A stretch of 47,691 nt of DNA from Ectopseudomonas mendocina (lineage in GTDB: Bacteria > Pseudomonadota > Gammaproteobacteria > Pseudomonadales > Pseudomonadaceae). The notes below the pieces were generated by a model, which worked only from the letters and a program-made list of their open reading frames with translations, was not told where the DNA came from and searched no databases. The position numbers and the translations under genes were made by a program. This document shows, in pieces, positions 1 to 7,223 of the stretch. Each line of letters opens with the position of its first letter. Position 1 is the stretch's first letter. The stretch covers positions 1 through 47,691 of the forward strand of contig NZ_VRYE01000079.1 in the NCBI RefSeq assembly GCF_008041835.1, read 5' to 3'.

Positions 1-13
1 GCGAGTCCATACA

Positions 14-70
14 TAGGAGCCCGCTTGCGGGCGATGGCGGCTGACGTGATCGCCGGCAAGCCGGCTCTTA
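14..70. repeat. REP-like palindrome downstream of ptsP
   Basis: A left arm of the type taggagcccgcttgcgggcg is followed by a right arm atcgccggcaagccggctct, the usual layout of Pseudomonas repetitive extragenic palindromes. It lies past the 3' end of ptsP. Apart from it I see nothing coding in the first 190 bases. Confidence 0.6.
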
Positions 71-190
71 CAGGTCGGGTTGCGGCGTTTATTCGGCATC
101 GTGGGATGGTTAGAGCAAGGCGAAACCCGTCAGCCGACCCCGGGTGTCACCAAGCTCATGCTGGATGCACCAGCATCCGCGGCAGGCGAA

Positions 191-2470
191 TCAGGCCTGG
201 ATATTCGACGCCGGGTTGATCACCCGACCTAGGCCCAGGTTACGCAGCGCCAGGTGCAGGGTGCTGTAGATCAGGTGCGGGTTGTCCATGGTCATCACCT
301 GGCCCAGCAGTTCCCTGGCCTTGCTCTGGGTGATCTGGCGCAGCAGCCACTTCACCTTGGGCAGGTTGGTGGCGTTCATCGACAGCGAATCGAAGCCCAT
401 GGCCAGCAACAACACGGCAGCAGCAGGGTCGCCGGCCATCTCGCCACAGATGCTCACCGGCTTGCCTTCGAGGTGAGCGTCGTTGACCACCTTCTGCAAT
501 GCCTGCAGCACCGCCGGATGGAGGAAGTCGTAGAGGTCGGCCACACGCGGATTGTTGCGATCGACCGCGAGCAGGTACTGGGTCAGGTCGTTGGAGCCGA
601 CCGAAAGGAAGTCCACCTGCCGCGCCAGCTCACGGGTCTGGTACACCGCCGCCGGAATCTCGATCATCATGCCAATCGGTGGCAGCGGCACGTCGATACC
701 TTCATCGCGGACTTCGCCCCAGGCACGGTGAATCAGGTGCAAGGCTTCTTCCAGCTCCTGAATGCCGGAAATCATCGGCAGCAGGATGCGCAGATTGTTC
801 AGCCCCTCGCTGGCCTTGAGCATGGCGCGGGTCTGTACCAGGAAGATTTCCGGGTGGTCGAGGGTGACGCGAATGCCGCGCCAGCCGAGAAAGGGGTTCT
901 GCTCCTTGATCGGGAAGTAGGACAGCGCCTTGTCGCCACCGATGTCCAGGGTGCGCATGGTCACCGGCAGCGGGTGGAAGGCCTGCAACTGTTCGCGGTA
1001 GGTGGCGAGCTGCTCCTTCTCGCTGGGGAAGCGCTCGTTGATCATGAACGGCACTTCGGTGCGGTACAGGCCGACGCCCTCGGCACCGCGCTGCTGGGCA
1101 CGGGCCACGTCGGCGAGCAAGCCGGTATTGACCCACAGCGGCATGCGGTGGCCGTCCAGCGTCTCGCAGGGCAGCGCGCGCAGGGCATCGAGCCCTTCGG
1201 TGAGCTGACGCTCCTCCTCGACCACATCGGCGTACTGCTTGCTCAGCAGCTCGCTGGGGTTGGTGAAGACTTCGCCGTGGTAGCCGTCGACGATCAGCTT
1301 GATGCCATCGATCTTCGAATACGGCAGGTCGACCACGCCCATCACCGTGGGGATGCCCATGGCGCGGGCGAAGATCGCCACGTGGGAGTTGCCCGAGCCG
1401 GTGACCGAGATCAGACCGGCCAGCTTGCCTTCGGGGACTTCGCCGAGCATCGCCGGCGACAGTTCCTCGCTGACCAGGATGGTGTTGTCCGGGTAGACCA
1501 GCGAGATCTTGCGCTCTTCCTGCAGGTAGGCCAGCAGACGGCGGCCGAGGTCGCGCACATCGCTGGCCCGCTCGCGCAGGTAGGCATCGTCCATCAGCTC
1601 GAAGCGCTTGACGTGGTCGAGCACCACCTGGCGCAAGGCGCCCTGCGCCCACTGGCCGGTGCGGATGATCTTGCGCACCTCGTTACCCAGTGCGGCGTCC
1701 TCAAGCATCATCAGGTACACGTCGAACAGTGCGCGCTCTTCCTTGCGTAGTTGCGTGGCGAGCTTCTCGGACAGCTCCTGCATGTCCTCACGCACCCAAC
1801 CCAGCGCCTTGTCGAACAGCTCCAGCTCAGCGGCGATGTCATCGACGCTGCGGTCTGGCACTACATTGAGATCGGCCGGGGGCAGCACCACGACAGCGGT
1901 ACCGACCGCTGCCCCCGGCGCACCCGGCACGCCGATGAACTTGGCCTCCTGTACGCCTTTGCCCTGGCGCCCCAGACCGCGAATCGAGCCGGTTGCCTCG
2001 GCATGGGCGATCACCCCGGAGAGCTGCGCGCTCATGGTGACCAGGAAGGCTTCTTCGCCTTCGTCGAATTGACGCCGCTCCTTCTGCTGCACGACGAGTA
2101 CGCCCATCACGCGGCGGTGGTGGATGATCGGTGCACCGAGGAAGGAGGCATAACGCTCCTCGCCAGTCTCGGCGAAGTAGCGGTAGCGCGGGTGGCTGGC
2201 GGCGTCTTCGAGGTTCAGCGGCTCTTCACGGCTCCCCACCAGGCCGACCAGGCCTTCGCTGGGCGCCATGCTGACCTTGCCGATGGAGCGCTTGTTGAGG
2301 CCGTCGGTGGCCATCAACACGAAGCGGTTGGTTTCCGGGTCCAGCAGATAGACCGAGCAGACCTGGCTGCCCATCGCTTCTTTTACACGCTGCACAATGA
2401 TCGACAGCGCCGCCTTGAGATCCTTGGCCGCGTTCACTTCCTGGACGATCTTGCGCAGCGTATTGAGCAT
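191..2470 (-). CDS. ptsP: Phosphoenolpyruvate-protein phosphotransferase PtsP (EI-Ntr)
   Basis: First enzyme of the nitrogen phosphotransferase system: it autophosphorylates with PEP and passes phosphate to NPr and then EIIA-Ntr, a cytoplasmic regulatory relay. The 759-residue length matches Pseudomonas PtsP. Residues about 1-150 form a GAF domain (sensory; in the family it responds to nitrogen status). The enzyme I part follows, with the phospho-histidine in the GNSHVAIFARAMG motif near residue 363 and the PEP-binding barrel ending in the ICGEMAGDP motif. The start is ATG at 2470. It lies 18 bp downstream of rppH on the same strand, so the two are probably co-transcribed, as in other pseudomonads. 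Nothing essential is missing. Confidence 0.97.
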   Translation of the reverse strand: MLNTLRKIVQEVNAAKDLKAALSIIVQRVKEAMGSQVCSVYLLDPETNRFVLMATDGLNKRSIGKVSMAPSEGLVGLVGSREEPLNLEDAASHPRYRYFAETGEERYASFLGAPIIHHRRVMGVLVVQQKERRQFDEGEEAFLVTMSAQLSGVIAHAEATGSIRGLGRQGKGVQEAKFIGVPGAPGAAVGTAVVVLPPADLNVVPDRSVDDIAAELELFDKALGWVREDMQELSEKLATQLRKEERALFDVYLMMLEDAALGNEVRKIIRTGQWAQGALRQVVLDHVKRFELMDDAYLRERASDVRDLGRRLLAYLQEERKISLVYPDNTILVSEELSPAMLGEVPEGKLAGLISVTGSGNSHVAIFARAMGIPTVMGVVDLPYSKIDGIKLIVDGYHGEVFTNPSELLSKQYADVVEEERQLTEGLDALRALPCETLDGHRMPLWVNTGLLADVARAQQRGAEGVGLYRTEVPFMINERFPSEKEQLATYREQLQAFHPLPVTMRTLDIGGDKALSYFPIKEQNPFLGWRGIRVTLDHPEIFLVQTRAMLKASEGLNNLRILLPMISGIQELEEALHLIHRAWGEVRDEGIDVPLPPIGMMIEIPAAVYQTRELARQVDFLSVGSNDLTQYLLAVDRNNPRVADLYDFLHPAVLQALQKVVNDAHLEGKPVSICGEMAGDPAAAVLLLAMGFDSLSMNATNLPKVKWLLRQITQSKARELLGQVMTMDNPHLIYSTLHLALRNLGLGRVINPASNIQA

Positions 2471-2488
2471 GCTCGATTGGAGTCCGTA

Positions 2489-2968
2489 TCAGTCGCGCAC
2501 TATCAGGCGCGGGGCGAGTTCCTTGAGCGCACGGCGGTAGACCTCGCGCTTGAATGTGACCACCTGGCCCAGCGGGTACCAGTAGCTGACCCAGCGCCAG
2601 CCGTCGAATTCAGGCTTACCGGTCAGGTCCATACGCACGCGGTCTTCGGCTCCGGTCAGGCGCAGCAGAAACCACTTCTGTTTCTGCCCGATGCACAGCG
2701 GCTGGCTGTGGGTACGCACCAGACGCTGCGGCAAACGATAACGCAACCAGCCGCGGGTGCAGGCGAGAATCTTCACATCCTGCTCTTCGAGGCCAACCTC
2801 TTCATTCAGTTCACGGTAAAGCGCATCGATCGGCGACTCACGGTCATTGATGCCACCCTGGGGAAACTGCCACGCATCCTGGTTGATACGCCTGGCCCAG
2901 AGCACCTGGCCGACATCATTGGTCAGGATGATGCCGACATTCGGGCGGAAACCATCAGAATCGATCAC
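2489..2968 (-). CDS. rppH: RNA pyrophosphohydrolase RppH
   Basis: Nudix hydrolase that removes pyrophosphate from the 5' end of triphosphorylated mRNA and so starts RNase E-dependent decay. The Nudix box (GX5EX7REUXEEXGU) spans residues 38-60, with RELNEEVG as its core. I place the start at a GTG (2966-2968), giving the usual 159 residues beginning (V/M)IDSDGFRPNVGI. An in-frame ATG further upstream would add 40 residues without family resemblance. It is followed by ptsP after 18 bp, the conserved rppH-ptsP pair, and is divergent from the HAD gene. Confidence 0.95.
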   Translation of the reverse strand: MIDSDGFRPNVGIILTNDVGQVLWARRINQDAWQFPQGGINDRESPIDALYRELNEEVGLEEQDVKILACTRGWLRYRLPQRLVRTHSQPLCIGQKQKWFLLRLTGAEDRVRMDLTGKPEFDGWRWVSYWYPLGQVVTFKREVYRRALKELAPRLIVRD

Positions 2969-3047
2969 GGCAAGCAACCTCGTACACGCAAGTTCCGGCA
3001 TTGTTCCACAAAGCCGGCGACAGCAGCAACGCGGGTTTAGGCGCTGT

Positions 3048-3075
3048 TTGAAAGCCCCGGCAAAGCGGCTATTCT
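3048..3075 (+). promoter_or_regulatory. Candidate sigma-70 promoter for the HAD hydrolase gene
   Basis: A -35-like TTGAAA (3048-3053) and a -10-like TATTCT (3070-3075) are separated by 16 bp. They sit about 37 bp upstream of the GTG start of the HAD gene, in the divergent gap with rppH. Assigned by pattern only. Confidence 0.4.
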
Positions 3076-3111
3076 GGCGCGCCTTCACTTTCTACAGACA
3101 GGTAACGAACC

Positions 3112-3765
3112 GTGCGCTTGGCCCTTTTCGATCTCGACAATACCCTGCTGGCTGGCGACAGCGATCACAGTTGGGGCGAATTCGTCTGCCAGCGCGGCCT
3201 GGTCGATGCGGCCGAGTACCTGGCGCGCAACGATGCCTTCTATGCCGATTACTGCGCCGGCAAGCTGGACGTAGTGGCGTATCAGAATTTCAGCCAGGCC
3301 ATTCTCGGCCGCCACGACATGGCACAACTGGCGCAGTGGCACCGCGAGTTCATGGCCGAGGTGATCGAGCCGATCATCCTGGCCAAGGGCGAGGCACTGC
3401 TGGCCGAACATCGTGCCGCTGGTGACAAGCTGGTGATCATCACCGCCACCAACCGCTTCGTCACCGCCCCCATCGCCGAGCGCCTGGGCGTGGAGACCTT
3501 GATCGCCACCGAATGCGGCATGCAGGATGGCCGCTATACCGGGCAGATCACCGGCACGCCTTGCTACCAGGGCGGCAAAGTGACCCGCTTGAACGAATGG
3601 CTGGCAGAAACGGGGCACAACCTCGATGGTGCCTACTTCTACAGCGACTCGCGCAATGACCTGCCGCTGCTTGAGGCCGTGGCCAACCCGGTGGCGGTCG
3701 ACCCGGACGACGTGCTGCGCGCCACCGCCACCGAACGCGGCTGGCCGGTGATTTCGCTGCGCTGA
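3112..3765 (+). CDS. HAD-IB family phosphatase (SerB-like fold)
   Basis: A 217-residue HAD-superfamily subfamily IB hydrolase. Motif I is DLDNT, with the nucleophile Asp7 and acid/base Asp9; motif II is the IITATN segment near residue 110; motif IV is YSDSRNDLP near residue 180. A helical cap lies between motifs I and II, as in phosphoserine phosphatase. The start is GTG at 3112, directly giving MRLALFDLDNT. Members are annotated variously as phosphoserine or histidinol phosphatase; the substrate cannot be decided from sequence. The gene is divergent from rppH-ptsP, an arrangement I recall from P. aeruginosa. Confidence 0.85.
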   Translation: MRLALFDLDNTLLAGDSDHSWGEFVCQRGLVDAAEYLARNDAFYADYCAGKLDVVAYQNFSQAILGRHDMAQLAQWHREFMAEVIEPIILAKGEALLAEHRAAGDKLVIITATNRFVTAPIAERLGVETLIATECGMQDGRYTGQITGTPCYQGGKVTRLNEWLAETGHNLDGAYFYSDSRNDLPLLEAVANPVAVDPDDVLRATATERGWPVISLR

Positions 3766-3789
3766 GTGTGCGATGTCACCAGGGTGGCG

Positions 3790-3876
3790 TAGGAGCGGCT
3801 TCAGCCGCGAAATATTTCATAGCGGCAATCGCGGCTGAAGCGCAATGCCGCCCAGCCGCTCCTACAGGCGAAAAGC
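3790..3876. repeat. REP-like inverted repeat
   Basis: gtaggagcggcttcagccgc near 3790 is mirrored by gcggctgaag and cagccgctcctaca near 3850-3876. This is a typical Pseudomonas palindromic repeat in the convergent gap between the HAD gene and the DUF2269 gene, where it could also act as a terminator. Confidence 0.65.
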
Positions 3877-3937
3877 AGGCGCAGCCGGTAAAACGTAGGG
3901 CGGTCTCGCGAGCGAAGCGAGCAGCCCGCCGATCTGC

Positions 3938-4378
3938 TTAGACCGGCTTGTCGCCCATCAACGCCATGATGGCGATCAAGAGCAGCAGAATCAGCCCGGC
4001 ATAAATCAGGCACAGGCGCTTGAGCGCTGTCGGTGCCGGCGTATCGCCCAGCGCACGCCAGGCCGCCAGACGTCCGGCCAGCAGCAAGCCCAGCAGCATC
4101 ATCACGCCATAAAGAATGCTGCCCAGCAGCAGCCAGGTCTGCCCCAGCGGCCAGCCGGCGGTGTCCACCAGCCAGTAACCGGTGATCGGCAAACTCAGCG
4201 CCAGCACGGCGAACGCCGGCAAGCTGAACAACAGGGTCACGCGCAGCTTGCGCGCCAACACTGTCGCATCAGCATTGCGCTGCGCCTTGAATAGCATGAC
4301 GCCATGGGCGATCAGGCCGAGCAGCAGCAACACGCCCGGGGCGCTGTGGAGAATACGAACCAGCAGATAGTGTTCCAT
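3938..4378 (-). CDS. DUF2269-like (CopD-like) integral membrane protein
   Basis: A 146-residue, very hydrophobic protein with about four membrane segments: residues about 5-30, 45-70, 80-105 and 120-142. The opening MEHYLLVRILHSAPG with a following His in LIAHGVM resembles small inner-membrane proteins of the DUF2269/CopD-like group, in which conserved histidines suggest haem or metal binding. No biochemical role is established that I can name. It lies downstream of ilvA on the same strand, about 70 bp away, and may share its transcript. The family assignment is moderate; that it is a membrane protein is certain from composition. Confidence 0.7.
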   Translation of the reverse strand: MEHYLLVRILHSAPGVLLLLGLIAHGVMLFKAQRNADATVLARKLRVTLLFSLPAFAVLALSLPITGYWLVDTAGWPLGQTWLLLGSILYGVMMLLGLLLAGRLAAWRALGDTPAPTALKRLCLIYAGLILLLLIAIMALMGDKPV

Positions 4379-4447
4379 CGGGTTTCCTTGGTTATCAGGC
4401 GATTAGGCAGGGCAGGTTACCCCCGCCCTGCGTTTTGCAGGCAGTGT

Positions 4448-5962
4448 TCAGCCCAGAAACAGGCGATAAGCGGGGTTGTCACTTTCATCCCAGTAGGGAT
4501 AACCGATGGCGTCCAGCGCCGTCGGCACCAGATGGCGCTCGTCTTCCGGCACCTGCAGCGCCGCCAGCACGCGGCCATCGGCGGCGCCGTGGTTACGGTA
4601 GTGGAACATCGAGATGTTCCAGCGCCCGCCCAGTTTCTGCAGGAAGTTAAACAGCGCCCCCGGCCGCTCGGGGAATTCGAAGCGCAGCACCATCTCGTCA
4701 GCGACGCCGGCGGCATGGCCACCGACCATATGGCGGATATGCAGCTTGGCAAGCTCGTTGTCGGTCAGATCCAGCACCGGGAAGCCTTGGCTACGCAGGC
4801 CCTCGACCAGCGCAGCACGCGGATCATTCTCCGGATGGGTCTGCACGCCAACGAAGATACGCGCCTCGCCTTCGCTGTGATAGCGATAGTTGAATTCGGT
4901 GATCTGGCGCTTGCCCACTGCCTCGCAGAAGGCCTTGAAGCTGCCCGGCTGCTCGGGGATGGTCACGGCGATGATCGCCTCGCGCTTCTCGCCCAGCTCG
5001 GCGCGCTCGGCTACATGGCGCAGGCGGTCGAAGTTGACGTTGGCACCGGAATCGATACCCACCAGTACTTTGCCGTTGGCGCCCTGACGCTCGACGTACT
5101 TCTTGATCCCGGCAACGGCCAGCGCACCGGCCGGCTCGGTGATCGAGCGGGTGTCGTCGTAGATGTCCTTGATCGCCGCACAGATCTCGTCGGTGCTGAC
5201 GGTGATCACCTCATCGACGTGATGCTTGCAGATATCGAAGGTGTGCTGGCCGATCTGCGCCACTGCCACGCCGTCGGCGAACAGCCCGACGGTCGGTAGC
5301 ACCACGCGCTCACCCGCCGCCATCGCCTGCTGCAGGCAGTTGGAGTCGTCTGGCTCGACGCCGATCACCTTGATTTCCGGGCGCAGGTACTTCACATAAG
5401 CCGCGATGCCGGCGATCAGGCCGCCGCCACCGACTGGTACGAAGATGGCGTCGATATGGCCCTGGTGCTGACGCAGCACTTCCATGGCCACGGTGCCCTG
5501 ACCGGCGATCACCAGTGGGTCGTCGTAGGGGTGGATATAGGTGTAGCCCTTCTCTTCCACCAGCTTCAGCGAATGCGCCAGCGCCTCGGGGAAGGCGTCG
5601 CCGTGCAGCACCACCTTGCCGCCACGCGAGCGTACGCCCTGCACCTTCAGCTCAGGCGTGGTACGCGGCATGACGATGGTCGCTTTCACCCCCAGGTGCT
5701 TGGCCGCCAGGGCCAGACCCTGCGCATGGTTGCCCGCCGAGGCGGTGACCACGCCGCGCGCCAGCTCTTCGGCCGAGAGTTGCGCCAGCTTGTTGTAGGC
5801 GCCGCGAATCTTGAACGAGTACACCGGCTGCAGATCCTCGCGCTTGAGCAGAATCTGGCTGCCCAGCCGCTCACTGAGCTGGCGGGCGGGTTGCAGCGGG
5901 GTTTCCACCGCGACGTCATAAACGCGCGAGGTGAGGATCTTCTTCACGTACTGTTCGAGCAT
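4448..5962 (-). CDS. ilvA: Threonine ammonia-lyase, biosynthetic (IlvA)
   Basis: PLP enzyme converting L-threonine to 2-oxobutanoate and ammonia, the first step of isoleucine synthesis. The 504-residue length is that of the long, biosynthetic form. The N-terminal fold-type II catalytic domain carries the PLP lysine in YSFKIRGAYNK (about Lys51), a glycine-rich PLP phosphate loop (VGGGGLIAG near residue 180) and SAGNHAQG near residue 95. Two ACT-like regulatory domains occupy about residues 325-504, where isoleucine inhibits and valine activates in the family. It is divergent from rpiA, with 159 bp between start codons. Confidence 0.96.
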   Translation of the reverse strand: MLEQYVKKILTSRVYDVAVETPLQPARQLSERLGSQILLKREDLQPVYSFKIRGAYNKLAQLSAEELARGVVTASAGNHAQGLALAAKHLGVKATIVMPRTTPELKVQGVRSRGGKVVLHGDAFPEALAHSLKLVEEKGYTYIHPYDDPLVIAGQGTVAMEVLRQHQGHIDAIFVPVGGGGLIAGIAAYVKYLRPEIKVIGVEPDDSNCLQQAMAAGERVVLPTVGLFADGVAVAQIGQHTFDICKHHVDEVITVSTDEICAAIKDIYDDTRSITEPAGALAVAGIKKYVERQGANGKVLVGIDSGANVNFDRLRHVAERAELGEKREAIIAVTIPEQPGSFKAFCEAVGKRQITEFNYRYHSEGEARIFVGVQTHPENDPRAALVEGLRSQGFPVLDLTDNELAKLHIRHMVGGHAAGVADEMVLRFEFPERPGALFNFLQKLGGRWNISMFHYRNHGAADGRVLAALQVPEDERHLVPTALDAIGYPYWDESDNPAYRLFLG

Positions 5963-6075
5963 GGTGATTTCGCAGGCGTTCGGGCTTTGAGAGGACTGCC
6001 GAGTCTACCCCAGCGCCGCGCCGGACGACCATACGAAACACGCGGGCTTTGCCCCGTCTGCCGCTCACTTGCGGC

Positions 6076-6081
6076 TATAAT
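6076..6081 (+). promoter_or_regulatory. Candidate -10 element upstream of rpiA
   Basis: A perfect TATAAT lies 40 bp before the rpiA start in the ilvA/rpiA divergent gap. No convincing -35 hexamer sits at 16-18 bp, so this is a weak call. Confidence 0.35.
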
Positions 6082-6121
6082 TCGCGCCTTGTTCCCCCAT
6101 TTTCCCAGGCACTTCCCCGCG

Positions 6122-6793
6122 ATGAACCAGGATCAGCTGAAACAGGCCGTGGCCCAGGCCGCCGTCGACCACATTCTCCCGCACCTCGACAGCAAGAGCA
6201 TCGTCGGCGTCGGCACCGGCTCCACCGCCAACTTCTTCATCGACGCGCTGGCCAGGCACAAGATGGACTTCGATGGCGCCGTCGCCAGCTCCGAAGCCAC
6301 CGCCGCGCGCCTCAAGGGTCATGGCATTCCAGTGTACGACCTCAATAGCACCGCCGAGCTGGAGTTCTATGTCGACGGCGCCGACGAGAGCGACGAGCGC
6401 CTGCACCTGATCAAGGGTGGCGGCGCCGCGCTGACCCGCGAAAAAATCGTCGCCGCGGTGGCCAAGACCTTCATCTGCATCGCCGACGCCAGCAAGCTGG
6501 TGCCGGTACTGGGTGCCTTCCCACTGCCGGTAGAAGTGATTCCGATGGCCCGCAGCCACGTGGCACGCGAGCTGGTGAAACTGGGCGGCGACCCGGTGTA
6601 CCGCGAAGGCGTGCTGACCGACAACGGCAACGTCATTCTCGACGTGCACAACCTGTCGATCACCGACCCGGTGAAGCTGGAGGCGGACATCAACGCCATC
6701 GTCGGCGTGGTCACCAATGGCCTGTTCGCCGCCCGCCCGGCCGATCTGCTGCTGCTCGGCACCGCCGAAGGCGTGAAAACGCTCAAGCGTTAA
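6122..6793 (+). CDS. rpiA: Ribose-5-phosphate isomerase A
   Basis: Interconverts ribose 5-phosphate and ribulose 5-phosphate in the non-oxidative pentose phosphate pathway; cytosolic. The 223 residues show the family's conserved blocks: GVGTGSTANFFIDAL (phosphate loop), the DGADE acidic catalytic motif near residue 83 and KGGGAALTREK near residue 94. An open frame extends far upstream, but family length and the ATG after CCGCG at 6122 fix this start. It is divergent from ilvA. A long palindrome follows immediately downstream and probably ends the transcript. Confidence 0.96.
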   Translation: MNQDQLKQAVAQAAVDHILPHLDSKSIVGVGTGSTANFFIDALARHKMDFDGAVASSEATAARLKGHGIPVYDLNSTAELEFYVDGADESDERLHLIKGGGAALTREKIVAAVAKTFICIADASKLVPVLGAFPLPVEVIPMARSHVARELVKLGGDPVYREGVLTDNGNVILDVHNLSITDPVKLEADINAIVGVVTNGLFAARPADLLLLGTAEGVKTLKR

Positions 6794-6795
6794 AC

Positions 6796-6860
6796 CGTAG
6801 CCCGGATGAAATCCGGGGCAGATTCAGCGGAATTTCCCGGGTTACATCCGGGCTACGGAG
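6796..6860. repeat. Palindromic repeat after rpiA (REP/terminator-like)
   Basis: gtagcccggatgaaatccgg is mirrored by cccgggttacatccgggctac. The same sequence type recurs at 28,541-28,593. It sits between convergent rpiA and the DUF3703 gene and could serve as a bidirectional terminator. Confidence 0.65.
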
Positions 6861-6876
6861 CCTGCCAATGCGCCGT

Positions 6877-7212
6877 CTACTCGAGCAAACGGCGCAGTTC
6901 CTCGCTGATCGGCATGGGTTGAAAGGCACTGACCCGCGCCCGCCCGGGGTTGCCGAAGGGCACCCAGATGCGCGAGAACAGCAGCGCCGCCAGGATGCGC
7001 GGCATTTGCCCAAGCACCTCACGCATATCCCCTTGCTGCCAGCCGGCCCGCAGCATCAAGCAATGTGACCGTGCATGCAGCCATGGGCGACGCTGCGTAA
7101 AAATGTGGGCCCGCTCCAGCCAGACCGATGCTTCGGCGCTGTGGCGGGCATGCAGTTCTTGTCGCGCCTGAGCGAAAGCCTCGTCGATGGCGACTTGCAG
7201 TTTCATGTTCAT
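6877..7212 (-). CDS. DUF3703 family protein linked to the metal ATPase
   Basis: A protein of 111 residues from the ATG at 7212, which is preceded by a strong AAGGAGG ribosome site; a longer in-frame start would run into the ATPase gene. It resembles DUF3703 proteins: a short, helix-rich, TPR-like layout with WLERAHIFTQRRPWLHARSH near residue 25-45 and the C-terminal NPGRARVSAFQPMPI. No catalytic motif or signal peptide is seen. It begins 11 bp after the stop of the P-type ATPase gene and must be translated from the same CadR-controlled transcript. In other genomes DUF3703 genes also neighbour heavy-metal genes (from memory), which suggests an accessory role in metal resistance. The function is unknown. 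Confidence 0.75.
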   Translation of the reverse strand: MNMKLQVAIDEAFAQARQELHARHSAEASVWLERAHIFTQRRPWLHARSHCLMLRAGWQQGDMREVLGQMPRILAALLFSRIWVPFGNPGRARVSAFQPMPISEELRRLLE

Positions 7213-7223
7213 ATAGCCCTCCT

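Noticed and set aside
1751..3040. Long open frame of 429 codons on the plus strand across ptsP and rppH
   Set aside because: It is antisense to two clear genes; such frames are a by-product of high GC and codon bias. The translation is His/Gln/Ala-rich with no domain.
5456..6121. N-terminal extension of rpiA
   Set aside because: The open frame upstream is antisense to ilvA; the family length and the conserved start at MNQDQLKQAVAQAA fix the ATG at 6122.
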